Shown piece after piece: positions 37,067 through 45,218 of a DNA stretch of 64,000 nt. Each line of letters begins with the position of its first letter. Position 1 is the stretch's first letter. The DNA lies in the NCBI RefSeq assembly GCF_014650055.1, contig NZ_BMUF01000003.1:372001-436000 (forward strand). Direction: 5' to 3'. This stretch comes from Streptomyces malachitofuscus (GTDB lineage: Bacteria; Actinomycetota; Actinomycetes; Streptomycetales; Streptomycetaceae). A program made the translations under genes and the position numbers. The notes under the pieces were generated by a model that saw only the letters and a list, made by a program, of their open reading frames with translations, was not told the DNA's origin and made no database searches.

Positions 37067-38620
37067 TCAGTCCAGACGGTCCGCGTCGCGGATCGCCCCG
37101 GCCAGGTCGCGGATGTCCTCGTCCTCGGTCCGGTCCGCGAGGGAACCGGCGCGCTCGGAGAGTTCGCCGAGTCCGGGGGCACCCGGCAGGGCGCTGTAGC
37201 GGTGGTCGGCGGAGCGCAGCGCGTCGGCGAAGTAGGCGGCCGTCGCGGCGACCGTCAGACCGCGCCGCGCGCGCCAGACGGAGCCGGCGAGACCGTCGGT
37301 CTCCACGTCGCCCGTCTCCTCGTGCGGGGTGCGGCTGTCGGGGTCGAGCCAGCGCACGGTCGCCGTCGCGAGGTGCCCCTCGGCACCCGGGCGGGTGCGC
37401 ACCGCGTACAGGGCGGTCACGGTGTGGCCGGGGCCGACCTCACCGCCGTCGACGCGGTCGTCGCGGAAGTCCTCGTCGGCGACGCGACGGTTGTCGTAGC
37501 CGACGAGACGGAACTCGGCGACCGTCTCCGGGTCGAAGGCGACCTGCGCCTTGGCGTCCCGGGCCGTCAGTTCGATGTTGCGCGGGAGCTGTTCGCAGAA
37601 CACCTCACGGGCGTCCTCGCGGTCGGACACGTACACCGTGTGGCCGTCGCCCTTGTCCGCGAGCCGCTCCATCAGAGCGTCGCCGTAGTCGCTGCCGACG
37701 CCCACGCCGAACAGGGTGATGCCGTGCTCGCGGCGGGACTCGGCGATGCGTTCCAGGATCGCGTCGGCCTCGGTCTCCCCGGTGTTGGCGAGGGCGTCCG
37801 AGACCAGGACGACGCGGTTGGTGGCACCCTCGCGCAGCCCGTCCACGGCGGTCTCGTACCCGTTCTCCACACCGGCACCGAGGTTGGTGGAGTCGGTCGG
37901 CTCCAGACTGTCGATGGCGTCGTGGATCTCGCCCCGGTTGCCGCCGAGCCGGGTCATCGGCAGGACGGTCTCCGCCTCGTCGCTGAACGTGACGAGGGCG
38001 ACCGAGTCGTCGTCGCGGAGCTGGTCCGTCATCGTGCCGAGGGACTCCTGGGCGAGATCGAGACGGCCCGGCTCGGCCATCGAGCCCGAGATGTCGATGA
38101 CGAACGTGAGCGCGGCGGGCGGCCGTTCACCGTTGTCCTCGGCGGGCCTGGTGGCGAGGCCCACGCGGACCAGGGACCAGTCCTCCTCGTCGGTGCGGGC
38201 GCCGTCCACGGTGACCGTGAACCCGTCGTCGTCGGGCCGTGCGTAGTCCTGCCGGAAGCTGTTGACGAACTCCTCGGGCCGGACGGTCGACGGGTCGGGC
38301 AGCCTGCCCTCGGCAAGGGTGCGCCGGGCGTAGCCGTAGGAGGCCGTGTCGACGTCCAGGGCGAAGGTCGACAGGTAGTCGGGTTCTGGCGCGACCTCGC
38401 GGGAGTCCTGCTCGCCCTCGCGCCGTTCGCCGTCGTACCGCCCGCCCGCGCCGTTGCCGCGGTCGGGCAGCGGTGCCGATTCGCCGCCCCCGCGGTCGTA
38501 CGAGGCGTCACTCTTCGAACCGCTGTCGCTGCCCCCACTGCATCCGCTGAGCAGCAGACCGCTCGCCGCCGTAAGCGCGAGCAGCACCCCTACCGGCCGT
38601 CGTGCTCCGTGCCACTTCAT
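37067..38620 (-). CDS. VWA domain lipoprotein, YfbK-like
   Basis: A 517-residue lipoprotein with lipobox LLSGC at Cys27, then a Ser/Gly/Arg-rich linker, a von Willebrand-type N-terminal region (YLSTFALDVDTASYGYARRTL), and a VWA domain with a full MIDAS (FVIDISGSM near residue 200, DSTNLGAG, VSDALANTGE). A C-terminal DUF3520-like domain follows. It probably sits on the outer face of the membrane and binds a protein partner through the metal site. Its neighbours suggest no pathway. Confidence 0.9.
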   Translation of the reverse strand: MKWHGARRPVGVLLALTAASGLLLSGCSGGSDSGSKSDASYDRGGGESAPLPDRGNGAGGRYDGERREGEQDSREVAPEPDYLSTFALDVDTASYGYARRTLAEGRLPDPSTVRPEEFVNSFRQDYARPDDDGFTVTVDGARTDEEDWSLVRVGLATRPAEDNGERPPAALTFVIDISGSMAEPGRLDLAQESLGTMTDQLRDDDSVALVTFSDEAETVLPMTRLGGNRGEIHDAIDSLEPTDSTNLGAGVENGYETAVDGLREGATNRVVLVSDALANTGETEADAILERIAESRREHGITLFGVGVGSDYGDALMERLADKGDGHTVYVSDREDAREVFCEQLPRNIELTARDAKAQVAFDPETVAEFRLVGYDNRRVADEDFRDDRVDGGEVGPGHTVTALYAVRTRPGAEGHLATATVRWLDPDSRTPHEETGDVETDGLAGSVWRARRGLTVAATAAYFADALRSADHRYSALPGAPGLGELSERAGSLADRTEDEDIRDLAGAIRDADRLD

Positions 38621-38843
38621 CGTCCGTGCCCCCTTGTTCGTCGACGCCGACTTCAGTGACTGTGACGGCGGGGCGGCCCGGAACGTGCGGTACGAAGGGT
38701 TGCAGGTGAGTCTCGAAGAGGCCACGGAGCGGGCCCGCCGAGACCGGTAGGTGATCCTCCGTTGACCTGCGCCGACCCGTCCACGCGGCCGAAACCGCGT
38801 CGTGCCAGGGCGGACGGCTCGACGGGGGGTGTTATGTGCGGCC

Positions 38844-38875
38844 GTGCGGGCCGGGGACGGCGCCCCGGCCCACAC
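38844..38875. terminator. Terminator after the LPMO gene
   Basis: GGGCCGGGG and CCCCGGCCC pair across a 6-base loop, extended by GTG/CAC after one mismatch, just past the LPMO stop on the minus strand. Confidence 0.65.
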
Positions 38876-38896
38876 GGTGTGTGGTGACGTGGCCGG

Positions 38897-39970
38897 TTAC
38901 GGTGCCACGCAGCCGATCGTGCCCGCGGGGAGGTTGTTGCCCGACGAGGTGGCCGTGAAGCCGAACGTCACGCTGCCGTCAGGGGCGATCACCCGGTTGT
39001 GGTCGGCGTTCCTGACCGTCACCGTGCCGTCGGAGCCGGTGGACAGGGAGCCGTTCCACGCGCTGCCGATGCGGGTCCCGTCACCGGGCTTCCACTGCAC
39101 CGCCCAGCCGTTGAGCGACGACGTGCCGTGGTTCATCACCTCGACCGAGCCCTGGAAGCCGCCGTCCCAGGAGTTCACCACCTCGTAGACGGCCATGCAG
39201 GAACCGGTGTGCGGGGGGTCCGTCGGGTCCGGGTCCGGGTCCGGCGTGCCGCCCGAGTCGCCGATGCCGGTGACCTCGCCGTTGCCGCCGTCGAAGACGA
39301 TGTCGGAGCAGGAGAAGAAGTTCTCCTGACTGTCCGAACGCACCCACTGCATGAAGAGCAGCGCGTCACCGGAACGGCCGGAGGGCAGGTTCAGATTCCA
39401 GTAGTAGTGACCGCCGTTGGCGCCCGCCGAACCCTGCTGGGGCGGGTCGGTGACGGTCTGGATGAGCTCCAGGTCGTCCCAGCCCAGCTCGGAGGTGGGC
39501 GACCAGCCGGGCTTGGTGAGGTAGACCCGGAAGTCACCGGGGTGGGCCGCCCAGTTGCTGTACTGCACCTTGATCGTCGCTCCGGACGTCAGATGCGTCC
39601 GGGGCCAGTCGTCGCGGGCCATGTTGTAGGCGGAGAAGTCGTACGGCGACCGGTCGCCGGCGCTGCAGAGCGTGCCGTCCGGGACGTAACCGGCGCCGCG
39701 GCCACCGGCGTTGGAATCGAGCACGGCGAACCAGTTGTACAGAGCGGTGGACCCGCTCTGGTTCAGTGCGTCCCGGCACGCCGGGTTGCTCGGGTCCAGT
39801 CCGCCGGTGCCGGTGATGGCGTCGAGCTGACAGAGGTACGTGCGCGAGCCTGGCATCATCGCCACACCATGTGCTTCGGCGTCGTTCTGCCACAGGAAGC
39901 TCAGGCCGAGCCCTCCGAGGAGGGTGGCCAGAACCGCTGCCAGGGAGACGAATCTGCTGCGTAAGGCCAT
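38897..39970 (-). CDS. Secreted cellulose LPMO, AA10-CBM2
   Basis: A 357-residue secreted copper enzyme resembling Streptomyces CelS2. The signal peptide ends so that His34 becomes the mature N-terminus (HGVAMMPGSRTYLCQ), one copper ligand; the second His is in NWAAHPGDF, and FFSCSDIVF carries the axial Phe. A Pro/Asp linker leads to a C-terminal CBM2 (about 245-357). It should oxidatively cleave crystalline cellulose. Codon 3 is TTA (39962-39964), so translation should need the bldA tRNA. It lies downstream of the GH12 gene, with a hairpin between them. Confidence 0.95.
   Translation of the reverse strand: MALRSRFVSLAAVLATLLGGLGLSFLWQNDAEAHGVAMMPGSRTYLCQLDAITGTGGLDPSNPACRDALNQSGSTALYNWFAVLDSNAGGRGAGYVPDGTLCSAGDRSPYDFSAYNMARDDWPRTHLTSGATIKVQYSNWAAHPGDFRVYLTKPGWSPTSELGWDDLELIQTVTDPPQQGSAGANGGHYYWNLNLPSGRSGDALLFMQWVRSDSQENFFSCSDIVFDGGNGEVTGIGDSGGTPDPDPDPTDPPHTGSCMAVYEVVNSWDGGFQGSVEVMNHGTSSLNGWAVQWKPGDGTRIGSAWNGSLSTGSDGTVTVRNADHNRVIAPDGSVTFGFTATSSGNNLPAGTIGCVAP
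39962..39964 (-). other. TTA codon (codon 3 of the LPMO gene)
   Basis: The start reads ATG GCC TTA on the minus strand. In Streptomyces TTA is decoded only by the developmentally controlled bldA tRNA-Leu. Confidence 0.9.
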
Positions 39971-40090
39971 GGGATCTCCTGTGCCGGTAGTCGGTCCGTC
40001 GTGGGAAGCGGAGGGTGGAAGGGTGGAACCCCTGCCCGTCCGGGGAGGGGCGTCGACCGGAAGGGCAGGGGGCTGAGGGGGCGGGGAAGC

Positions 40091-40132
40091 CGGGGCCCGC
40101 CCTGTCGGCGCAGGGAGGAAGAACGGGCCCCG
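40091..40132. terminator. Hairpin between GH12 and LPMO genes
   Basis: CGGGGCCCG (40091-40099) pairs with CGGGCCCCG (40124-40132); an inner CCTG/CAGG stem lies in the loop. Probable terminator of the GH12 gene. Confidence 0.55.
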
Positions 40133-40163
40133 AGCGGTGGGTGCGCGTGCCCCGCCGGACGGG

Positions 40164-41291
40164 TCAAGCGCTCGTGCAGGCCGTGCCGTTCAGACGGAAG
40201 CCGTCCGGCTCGGCGAAGGAGCCGCTGTACGTTCCCTGGAAGCCGAAGCTCTGGCTCGCGCCGGGCGCGATCCGCGCGTTGCTGTCCGTCGGGCGGGCCG
40301 TGACGGCGCCCGAGGAGGGAGTCACGGACGCGTTCCAGGCGTTGGTGACGCGCTGTCCCGAGGGCAGGCCGAAGGCGAGCTCCCAGCCGTCCACGACGGA
40401 CGAACCGGCGTTCCGGACGGTGACGTTGGCGGTGAAGCCGCCGGGCCAGACGTTCGTGTCGTACGACACCGTGCACGCGGCCGGCTCTCCGGGCTCTCCG
40501 GGGTCACCGCCGCCGGTGTTGACCGTGGAGGAGAAGGAGTTCACCGCGAGCCCCGCGCCGTTCTGCCACGGCTCGAAACCCGCCTGAATGCTCGTCAGGT
40601 ACCAGTCGTTCTGTGCCATCCCTCGTGCCACGGTCGCCCGGACGAAGTCCATGACGTCGAAGCTCCAGCTGCTCATGGCCGAGGGCGCGACGAACGACAG
40701 CACGTCGTTGGTGCCGTTGCCGCCCGACCACACCTGCCAGTCGCGTCCGCCCACGGTGGCGGTGCCGACCTGGGAGCCGATCGGCTGGATCGGGCCCACC
40801 TTGTTGAACCAGATCATGATCTCGGTCCGGTTCACGCCGTCGGTCCGGGGCGTCGGGTCCAGCCAGATGTCGTACGAGGCGTTGTACACGGCGTCGCTCA
40901 CGTAGCCGTAGGAGATGCTGCTGGGCGCGTCGGAGATGTCGCTGATCCGCGCCGGGAGCCGGGTTCCGGGCGAGCAGTTGGTGTAGTGACAGCCGTTGAA
41001 GACCGACGGGTACGACTTCGGGGCGCCGTTGGTGGGCACGGAGCCGTCGGCCTGGGTGACGCGGAATCCGGTGTCCGTCGCGGTGACGCACTGGGTGGCG
41101 CTGGTTCCCCAGCGGTTGTTCTGGACGACGTAGCGCCCCTGGATGGTGGTCGATCCGTACTGTTCGCAGATCGTGGTGTCGGCCTGGGCCGGCGCCGTCG
41201 CGGTCACCAGCGCCGCGACCACGGCGAGAGCGGTGAGCAGCGTCGCGAACAGGCCGCGCAGGGCGTGGTGTTGGTGCCGTAACCGTCGCAT
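40164..41291 (-). CDS. celB: Secreted endoglucanase, GH12-CBM2
   Basis: A 375-residue secreted enzyme resembling Streptomyces CelB. The signal peptide ends near residue 37 (AQADTTICEQ). The GH12 domain (about 38-260) has its nucleophile in NRTEIMIWFNK and acid/base in QAGFEPWQNG. A Gly/Glu/Pro linker leads to a C-terminal CBM2 (about 275-375). Codon 4 is TTA, marking bldA dependence as in the neighbouring LPMO gene. A clear promoter and two CebR-type boxes lie upstream, so cello-oligosaccharide induction is expected. Confidence 0.95.
   Translation of the reverse strand: MRRLRHQHHALRGLFATLLTALAVVAALVTATAPAQADTTICEQYGSTTIQGRYVVQNNRWGTSATQCVTATDTGFRVTQADGSVPTNGAPKSYPSVFNGCHYTNCSPGTRLPARISDISDAPSSISYGYVSDAVYNASYDIWLDPTPRTDGVNRTEIMIWFNKVGPIQPIGSQVGTATVGGRDWQVWSGGNGTNDVLSFVAPSAMSSWSFDVMDFVRATVARGMAQNDWYLTSIQAGFEPWQNGAGLAVNSFSSTVNTGGGDPGEPGEPAACTVSYDTNVWPGGFTANVTVRNAGSSVVDGWELAFGLPSGQRVTNAWNASVTPSSGAVTARPTDSNARIAPGASQSFGFQGTYSGSFAEPDGFRLNGTACTSA
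41280..41282 (-). other. TTA codon (codon 4 of the GH12 gene)
   Basis: The start reads ATG CGA CGG TTA on the minus strand. Confidence 0.9.
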
Positions 41292-41330
41292 CTGGGGGAC
41301 CTCTCCAAGAGGGTGCGGGGGCCGGACGGA

Positions 41331-41342
41331 GGGAGCGCTCCC
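41331..41342. promoter_or_regulatory. CebR-type box 1 of GH12
   Basis: GGGAGCGCTCCC, the CebR core lacking the outer T/A, 40 bases upstream of the GH12 start. Confidence 0.75.
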
Positions 41343-41356
41343 GTCTCCCCATATGA

Positions 41357-41370
41357 TGGGAGCGCTCCCA
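41357..41370. promoter_or_regulatory. CebR-type box 2 of GH12
   Basis: TGGGAGCGCTCCCA is the exact 14-bp CebR operator consensus known from Streptomyces cellulase genes. It lies about 20 bases downstream of the -10 element. Confidence 0.85.
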
Positions 41371-41388
41371 TTGGTGTTTCGGGACGGG

Positions 41389-41417
41389 ACTGTAGAAGGT
41401 TCACATGTTCCTGACAA
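41389..41417 (-). promoter_or_regulatory. GH12 promoter
   Basis: On the minus strand TTGTCA (41412-41417) and TACAGT (41389-41394) are 17 bases apart, a near-consensus vegetative promoter placed just before the CebR boxes. Confidence 0.6.
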
Positions 41418-41490
41418 GGGTGTGCGCACGGAACTGTCGAACCGATTTCGAAGCTGCAGGTCAGCGCGGTGATCCACAAGGGCGTCCCGC

Positions 41491-41508
41491 TTCGGGAGCG
41501 CTCCCGAA
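41491..41508. promoter_or_regulatory. 18-bp CebR-like palindrome behind the lacI gene
   Basis: TTCGGGAGCGCTCCCGAA is perfectly symmetric. It lies 59 bases past the lacI stop and about 75 upstream of the GH12 -35. It could be a third operator or a terminator stem. Confidence 0.55.
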
Positions 41509-41566
41509 ATCATTCGGCCCCGGCGGGGCATGCCGGGGCGGACGGTATGGGGGTGCGAAGGGAGGC

Positions 41567-42589
41567 TCAGGCCGAGCCGCGGAGCACCAGTTCCGTACGG
41601 AGGATGACGTGCCGCCAGGCCACCGCCGGCTCCTCCATCTCCTCCATGAGCAACCGCACCATGGTGCGGCCTATCTCCTCCAGCGGCTGACGCACCGTCG
41701 TCAGCGTCGGATCGGTGTGCTGGGCGAGCGGGAAGTCGTCGAAGCCGATCACCGCGACGTCCTCGGGCACCCGCCGCCCCGCCGAGCGCAGGGCGCCGAG
41801 CGCGCCCGCGGCCATGGTGTCCGACGCGGCGAACACGCCGTCGATCTCCGGGGCGCGCTCGATGAGTTCGGTCATCGCCCGGTGCCCGCTGCCGGCCGAG
41901 AAGTCACCCTCCGCGATCCACGAGGGCCTGCCCTCGACGCCCGCACGCTCCAGCGCCTCACGGTAGCCGCGCAGCCGGCACTGGGCCACGTACATGTCGG
42001 GCGGCCCGGTGATGGTCCCGATCGAGCGACGGCCGGTTTTCAGCAGGTGCGCCACCGCGCTGCGGGCACCGCCGGCGTTGTCCGCGTCGACGTAGGTCAC
42101 ACCCTCGTCGCCCGAGCGCCGCCCCAGCAGCACGGTGGGCAGCCCGACTTCGGCCAGCATGTCGGGCAGTGCGTCCTCGGCGTGCACGGACATCAGCATG
42201 ACGCCGTCCACCCGGCCGCCGCGCGCGTACTCCACGAGACGCCGCCGCTCGGCGTCCGTGCGGACCAGGGTGAGCAGCAACTGGATCTCGGTGTCCGTCA
42301 GCGCGTCACCGACGGACCGGACGATCTCCGAGAAGAACGGTTCGCCGAACTGCCGCCAGTCCGGCTCCGTCATGACCAGCGCCACGGCGTCGGCGCGCCG
42401 GCCGGCCAGTGAACGGGCCGCCAGATTGGGGACGTATCCCAGCTCGGCGATGGCGCGCTGCACGGCACGGCGGGTCGAATCCTTCACGCCCGCCGCGTTG
42501 TTGATGACGCGGGAGACGGTGCCCCGCCCCACACCGGCGAGCGCGGCCACCTCCTCGAGCGTCGGTGTGCCGGGACGCTGCCTGCCCAT
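41567..42589 (-). CDS. LacI family regulator, CebR-like
   Basis: A 340-residue repressor. The N-terminal LacI helix-turn-helix is TLEEVAALAGVGRGTVSRVIN (about 8-28), followed by a periplasmic-binding-like effector domain. The recognition helix GRGTVSRVIN is like that of CebR as I recall it, and exact CebR boxes lie just beyond the gene. It probably represses the adjacent GH12 gene until cello-oligosaccharides bind. ATG 42589 is used; GTG 42595 is also in frame. Confidence 0.92.
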   Translation of the reverse strand: MGRQRPGTPTLEEVAALAGVGRGTVSRVINNAAGVKDSTRRAVQRAIAELGYVPNLAARSLAGRRADAVALVMTEPDWRQFGEPFFSEIVRSVGDALTDTEIQLLLTLVRTDAERRRLVEYARGGRVDGVMLMSVHAEDALPDMLAEVGLPTVLLGRRSGDEGVTYVDADNAGGARSAVAHLLKTGRRSIGTITGPPDMYVAQCRLRGYREALERAGVEGRPSWIAEGDFSAGSGHRAMTELIERAPEIDGVFAASDTMAAGALGALRSAGRRVPEDVAVIGFDDFPLAQHTDPTLTTVRQPLEEIGRTMVRLLMEEMEEPAVAWRHVILRTELVLRGSA

Positions 42590-42806
42590 GACCACCCCCC
42601 ACGAGATCAGTAGATCTTACGGCCCACGGCGCCCGCGACGGCCGGTCGTGCACCAGGTGCCGCATGGGGGAGGTGGACCGGGGGCCCACCGGATTCGGCA
42701 GGGAGATCCACAAAGCGCCGCAACGAAGTCGAGCGGGCCTTCGGCCGCGACGGTGACGGCGAACTCTGTGACCGCCGACAGCGTCCTCCCCTACAGTGCC
42801 GAGAAT

Positions 42807-43100
42807 ATGACGGCACGTGCATCCTTCACCTTCGTGCGCCACATCGACGGCCTCCGCTATCGTTTCGACCGCGAAGGTGAGCACAACGGCCGCCCTGCCT
42901 ACCGCCGAACGGACGGGAAGGTGTGGTGTGTCTGGTCGCCGGCTGACGGCTGGCACTGCGAGATCGCTGACGGCGTCGTCACCGCTCATCCCCTCGGCAG
43001 CCATGCTGACGAACCCGAACCCCCGGCCACCGTCTGGCGCAGCTTCAAGAACGACCGCTCCTATCTTTACGACCTCCGGATTCCCGACCCCGAAGCGTGA
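42807..43100 (+). CDS. Small conserved-looking hypothetical protein
   Basis: A 97-residue protein, starting MTARASFTFVRHIDGLRYRFDREG and containing WCVWSPADGWHCEI. I do not recognise the family. The composition is balanced, rich in aromatic residues and two Cys, unlike an antisense shadow, and G+C is lower than in the neighbours. It has no signal peptide or membrane segment. It stands alone between the lacI gene and a 235-base gap. Confidence 0.6.
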   Translation: MTARASFTFVRHIDGLRYRFDREGEHNGRPAYRRTDGKVWCVWSPADGWHCEIADGVVTAHPLGSHADEPEPPATVWRSFKNDRSYLYDLRIPDPEA

Positions 43101-43335
43101 TCCGCCGGACAGTGCCTGAGACCCAGGGAAGGGTGTCCGCCCAGTGGTCCACGTCGCCGACCGGTCCTGACCCTGATGACCGAGTGCGGACCGGCCCGTC
43201 ACCGCGGGCATCCTGCGCTTCCGGGCGTCGGGCCGGAGCTGGACGGGCTGGGCCGGTACCGGGCCGGCGCGGTGACGGTCACCAGGTGCGCCACGCCCCC
43301 TCCGAGGACGGGCAGGGGAGCCTGCCGACGGTCGT

Positions 43336-43728
43336 CTACGGTGCCTGCGTCGCGATCTGGATCAGATTGCCGCAGGTGTCGTCGAAGACGGCGGTGGTGA
43401 CCGGGCCCATCTCCAGGGGCTCCTGGGTGAAGTGGACGCCGAGGCCGCGCAGGCGCTCGTACTCCGCCGTGACGTCGTCGACGGCGAACTGGGCGAGCGG
43501 GATGCCGTCCTCGACGAGCGCGTCGCGGTAGGTCTTGGCGGCCGGGTGGCCGGCCGGTTCCAGAAGGAGTTCGGTGCCGCCGGGGTCGTCGGGCGAGACG
43601 ACGGTCAGCCAGCGGTCCTTCTCGCCCACCGGAACGTCGTGCTTCTTCACGAAGCCGAGGATCTCGGTGTAGAAACGCAGGGCTTTTGCCTGGTCATCGA
43701 CGAAGACACTGGTCAGATGGATCTTCAT
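43336..43728 (-). CDS. VOC (glyoxalase-fold) family protein
   Basis: A 130-residue protein starting MKIHLTSVFVDDQAKALRFYTEILGF, the usual first beta-alpha-beta unit of a vicinal oxygen chelate domain. The metal-ligand-like positions and DDTCGNLIQIATQ close the second unit. Its ATG overlaps the stop of the ArsR gene (ATGA), so the pair is coupled. Such proteins bind or modify small molecules; the ArsR partner suggests inducible detoxification. Confidence 0.88.
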   Translation of the reverse strand: MKIHLTSVFVDDQAKALRFYTEILGFVKKHDVPVGEKDRWLTVVSPDDPGGTELLLEPAGHPAAKTYRDALVEDGIPLAQFAVDDVTAEYERLRGLGVHFTQEPLEMGPVTTAVFDDTCGNLIQIATQAP

Positions 43729-44027
43729 GGGGTGCCCTTCTCCGGTCCGGACGGGTAGGTGGTCGGCCACCGCTCGGTGATCTGCCGCAGCGGGGCCGTG
43801 TTGAGGTCGTGGAACTTGTAACGGCCCTCCCGCCTGGTCTCGACGAGCCCGGCGGCCTCCAGCACCGCGAGATGCTGGGACACCGCCTGGCGTGAGATGC
43901 CGAGCCGGTGCTTCATGGCGAGCCGTGAGCATATTTCGAACAGGGTCTGTCCGGATTTCTCCGTGAGCTCGTCGAGGATCGTGCGACGGGTGGGGTCGGC
44001 CAAGGCTTTGAAGAGGTCGTCGGCCAC
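43725..44027 (-). CDS. ArsR family winged-helix regulator
   Basis: A 100-residue regulator from a GTG at 44027: DDLFKALADPTRRTILDELTEKSGQTLFEICSRLAM, then the recognition region HRLGISRQAVSQHLAVLEAAGLVETRREGRYKFH. No metal-binding Cys pair is present, so it probably senses an organic ligand or pairs functionally with the VOC protein it is translationally coupled to. A 24-bp palindrome begins 10 bases before the start codon and is the likely autoregulatory operator. Confidence 0.92.
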   Translation of the reverse strand: MADDLFKALADPTRRTILDELTEKSGQTLFEICSRLAMKHRLGISRQAVSQHLAVLEAAGLVETRREGRYKFHDLNTAPLRQITERWPTTYPSGPEKGTP

Positions 44028-44036
44028 ACCCCCACC

Positions 44037-44060
44037 ATAGGCAAGTGAGCACTTGCCTAT
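44037..44060. promoter_or_regulatory. ArsR operator, 24-bp palindrome
   Basis: ATAGGCAAGTG-AG-CACTTGCCTAT is perfect apart from its two central bases and sits immediately upstream of the arsR start. Confidence 0.75.
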
Positions 44061-44127
44061 CAAGTCCTGCCGTCCCGCGCGATGTGTGCCGCGCACACTC
44101 GCGGGCTGACCCCGTGGTCATGGCGAA

Positions 44128-44158
44128 GGGCCCCGCACCGTGTCGTGGTGAGGGGCCC
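44128..44158. terminator. Terminator after the protease gene
   Basis: GGGCCCC/GGGGCCC stem continued by CACC/GGTG, just past the protease stop on the minus strand. Confidence 0.6.
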
Positions 44159-44188
44159 GGTGGCCGGCGGACGGCCGGCGCGCGCGGT

Positions 44189-44911
44189 TCAGACGCCGGC
44201 GATCGACTGGATCCAGGAGCGGTAGGCCGTCACGTTGGTGTACGCCGTGGTCGTCTGGCGGTCGCTGGTGGAAGCGACCCCGACCTGGATGCCGTTCGCC
44301 ATCATCGGGCCGCCCGAGTCACCGCCCGCGGTGATGCCGTCGCCGCGCCGGGCGCAGATGGCCGAACCGCCGTAGGCGTCGCTGCACCCGCCGGTGACCG
44401 TCACGTTGGCGACCTTCAGATAGCGGGACTGGCAGTTGGCCTCGGACCCGCACCGGGAGGTGGCCCCCCAGCCGTACACCTGCACGCTCTGGCCGACCCG
44501 CACCGAGCCGGGCTGGCCGAGCCGGGCGTAGGTCGTCGAGACGGACCGGTCGAGGCGGACGAGCGCCAGGTCCGACCCGTGGGTGTAGGTCTGGACGCCG
44601 TTGGCGACGGTGCCGCCGCTGTGCTGGTCCAGGCTGCCGATGCGGAACGACAGCCCGCCGCCGGTGACACAGTGCTTGGCCGTGAGGATCCAGGTCGGCG
44701 CGATGATGGTCGCCGAACAGGTCTCTCTGCCGTTGGAGAACAGCCGGGCGGCCCACGGACCGCTGTTGGCGTACCCGCCGCCGATGATGGGCTGGGGAGT
44801 CTTGGTGACGGGCGGTGCCGGGGCCTCGGCCGCGGCGGCGTTGGGAGCGAGAAGCGCGAGGACGGTCACCGCTGCCGCGGTGAGAGCGGGGAAGAGCCGT
44901 GATATGCGCAA
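44189..44911 (-). CDS. Secreted trypsin-like serine protease, S1 family
   Basis: A 240-residue secreted protease. The signal peptide (about 1-28) and short propeptide end at the chymotrypsin-type mature start IIGGGYANSG. The catalytic triad is visible: His in LTAKHCV, Asp in GSDLALVRLD, Ser in TAGGDSGGPM. Six Cys could form three disulphides. It is a typical Streptomyces extracellular protease. An 11-bp inverted repeat lies 75-105 bases upstream of the start. Confidence 0.93.
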   Translation of the reverse strand: MRISRLFPALTAAAVTVLALLAPNAAAAEAPAPPVTKTPQPIIGGGYANSGPWAARLFSNGRETCSATIIAPTWILTAKHCVTGGGLSFRIGSLDQHSGGTVANGVQTYTHGSDLALVRLDRSVSTTYARLGQPGSVRVGQSVQVYGWGATSRCGSEANCQSRYLKVANVTVTGGCSDAYGGSAICARRGDGITAGGDSGGPMMANGIQVGVASTSDRQTTTAYTNVTAYRSWIQSIAGV

Positions 44912-44984
44912 GGTTCCTCGATTCCTCGGACACGCCGAAGGGCGTGCGGGTGTGGGGGTTGACGGCCCCGAGGGCCGCGCCCTC

Positions 44985-45015
44985 CCGAACTCACCCGTGG
45001 GGCAGGTGAGTTCGG
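44985..45015. promoter_or_regulatory. Inverted repeat upstream of the protease gene
   Basis: CCGAACTCACC (44985-44995) and GGTGAGTTCGG (45005-45015) are perfect with a 9-base spacer. It is either an operator or a leader hairpin. The rest of 44912-45218 shows nothing further. Confidence 0.45.
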
Positions 45016-45218
45016 AACGGACTCGGCCCAGAATCCCGGGAATCGTTGAACGGCGGTACTCACATCTGGCGATAACGCGGTGCTATCCCCGACGGCGGGG
45101 CGGAGGCGTTGTCACCTGGCGCCTCCGCGCAGGCGGGCGGTGTTGACCGGCGTGAGGCCGCGACCGACCGCGGGTGCCACCGGCGGCGGAAGGAGACCCC
45201 CGCGTCACAGCCCCCGCG

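Noticed and set aside
35303..38659. Plus-strand open frame of about 1100 codons
   Set aside because: Runs antisense through fadD and the VWA lipoprotein gene, both with clear motifs.
38621..38896. Possible gene between the VWA and LPMO genes
   Set aside because: Only a terminator hairpin and presumed promoter sequence are visible.
43101..43335. Possible gene in the gap before the VOC gene
   Set aside because: No frame has a start, ribosome site and balanced composition; nothing supportable seen.
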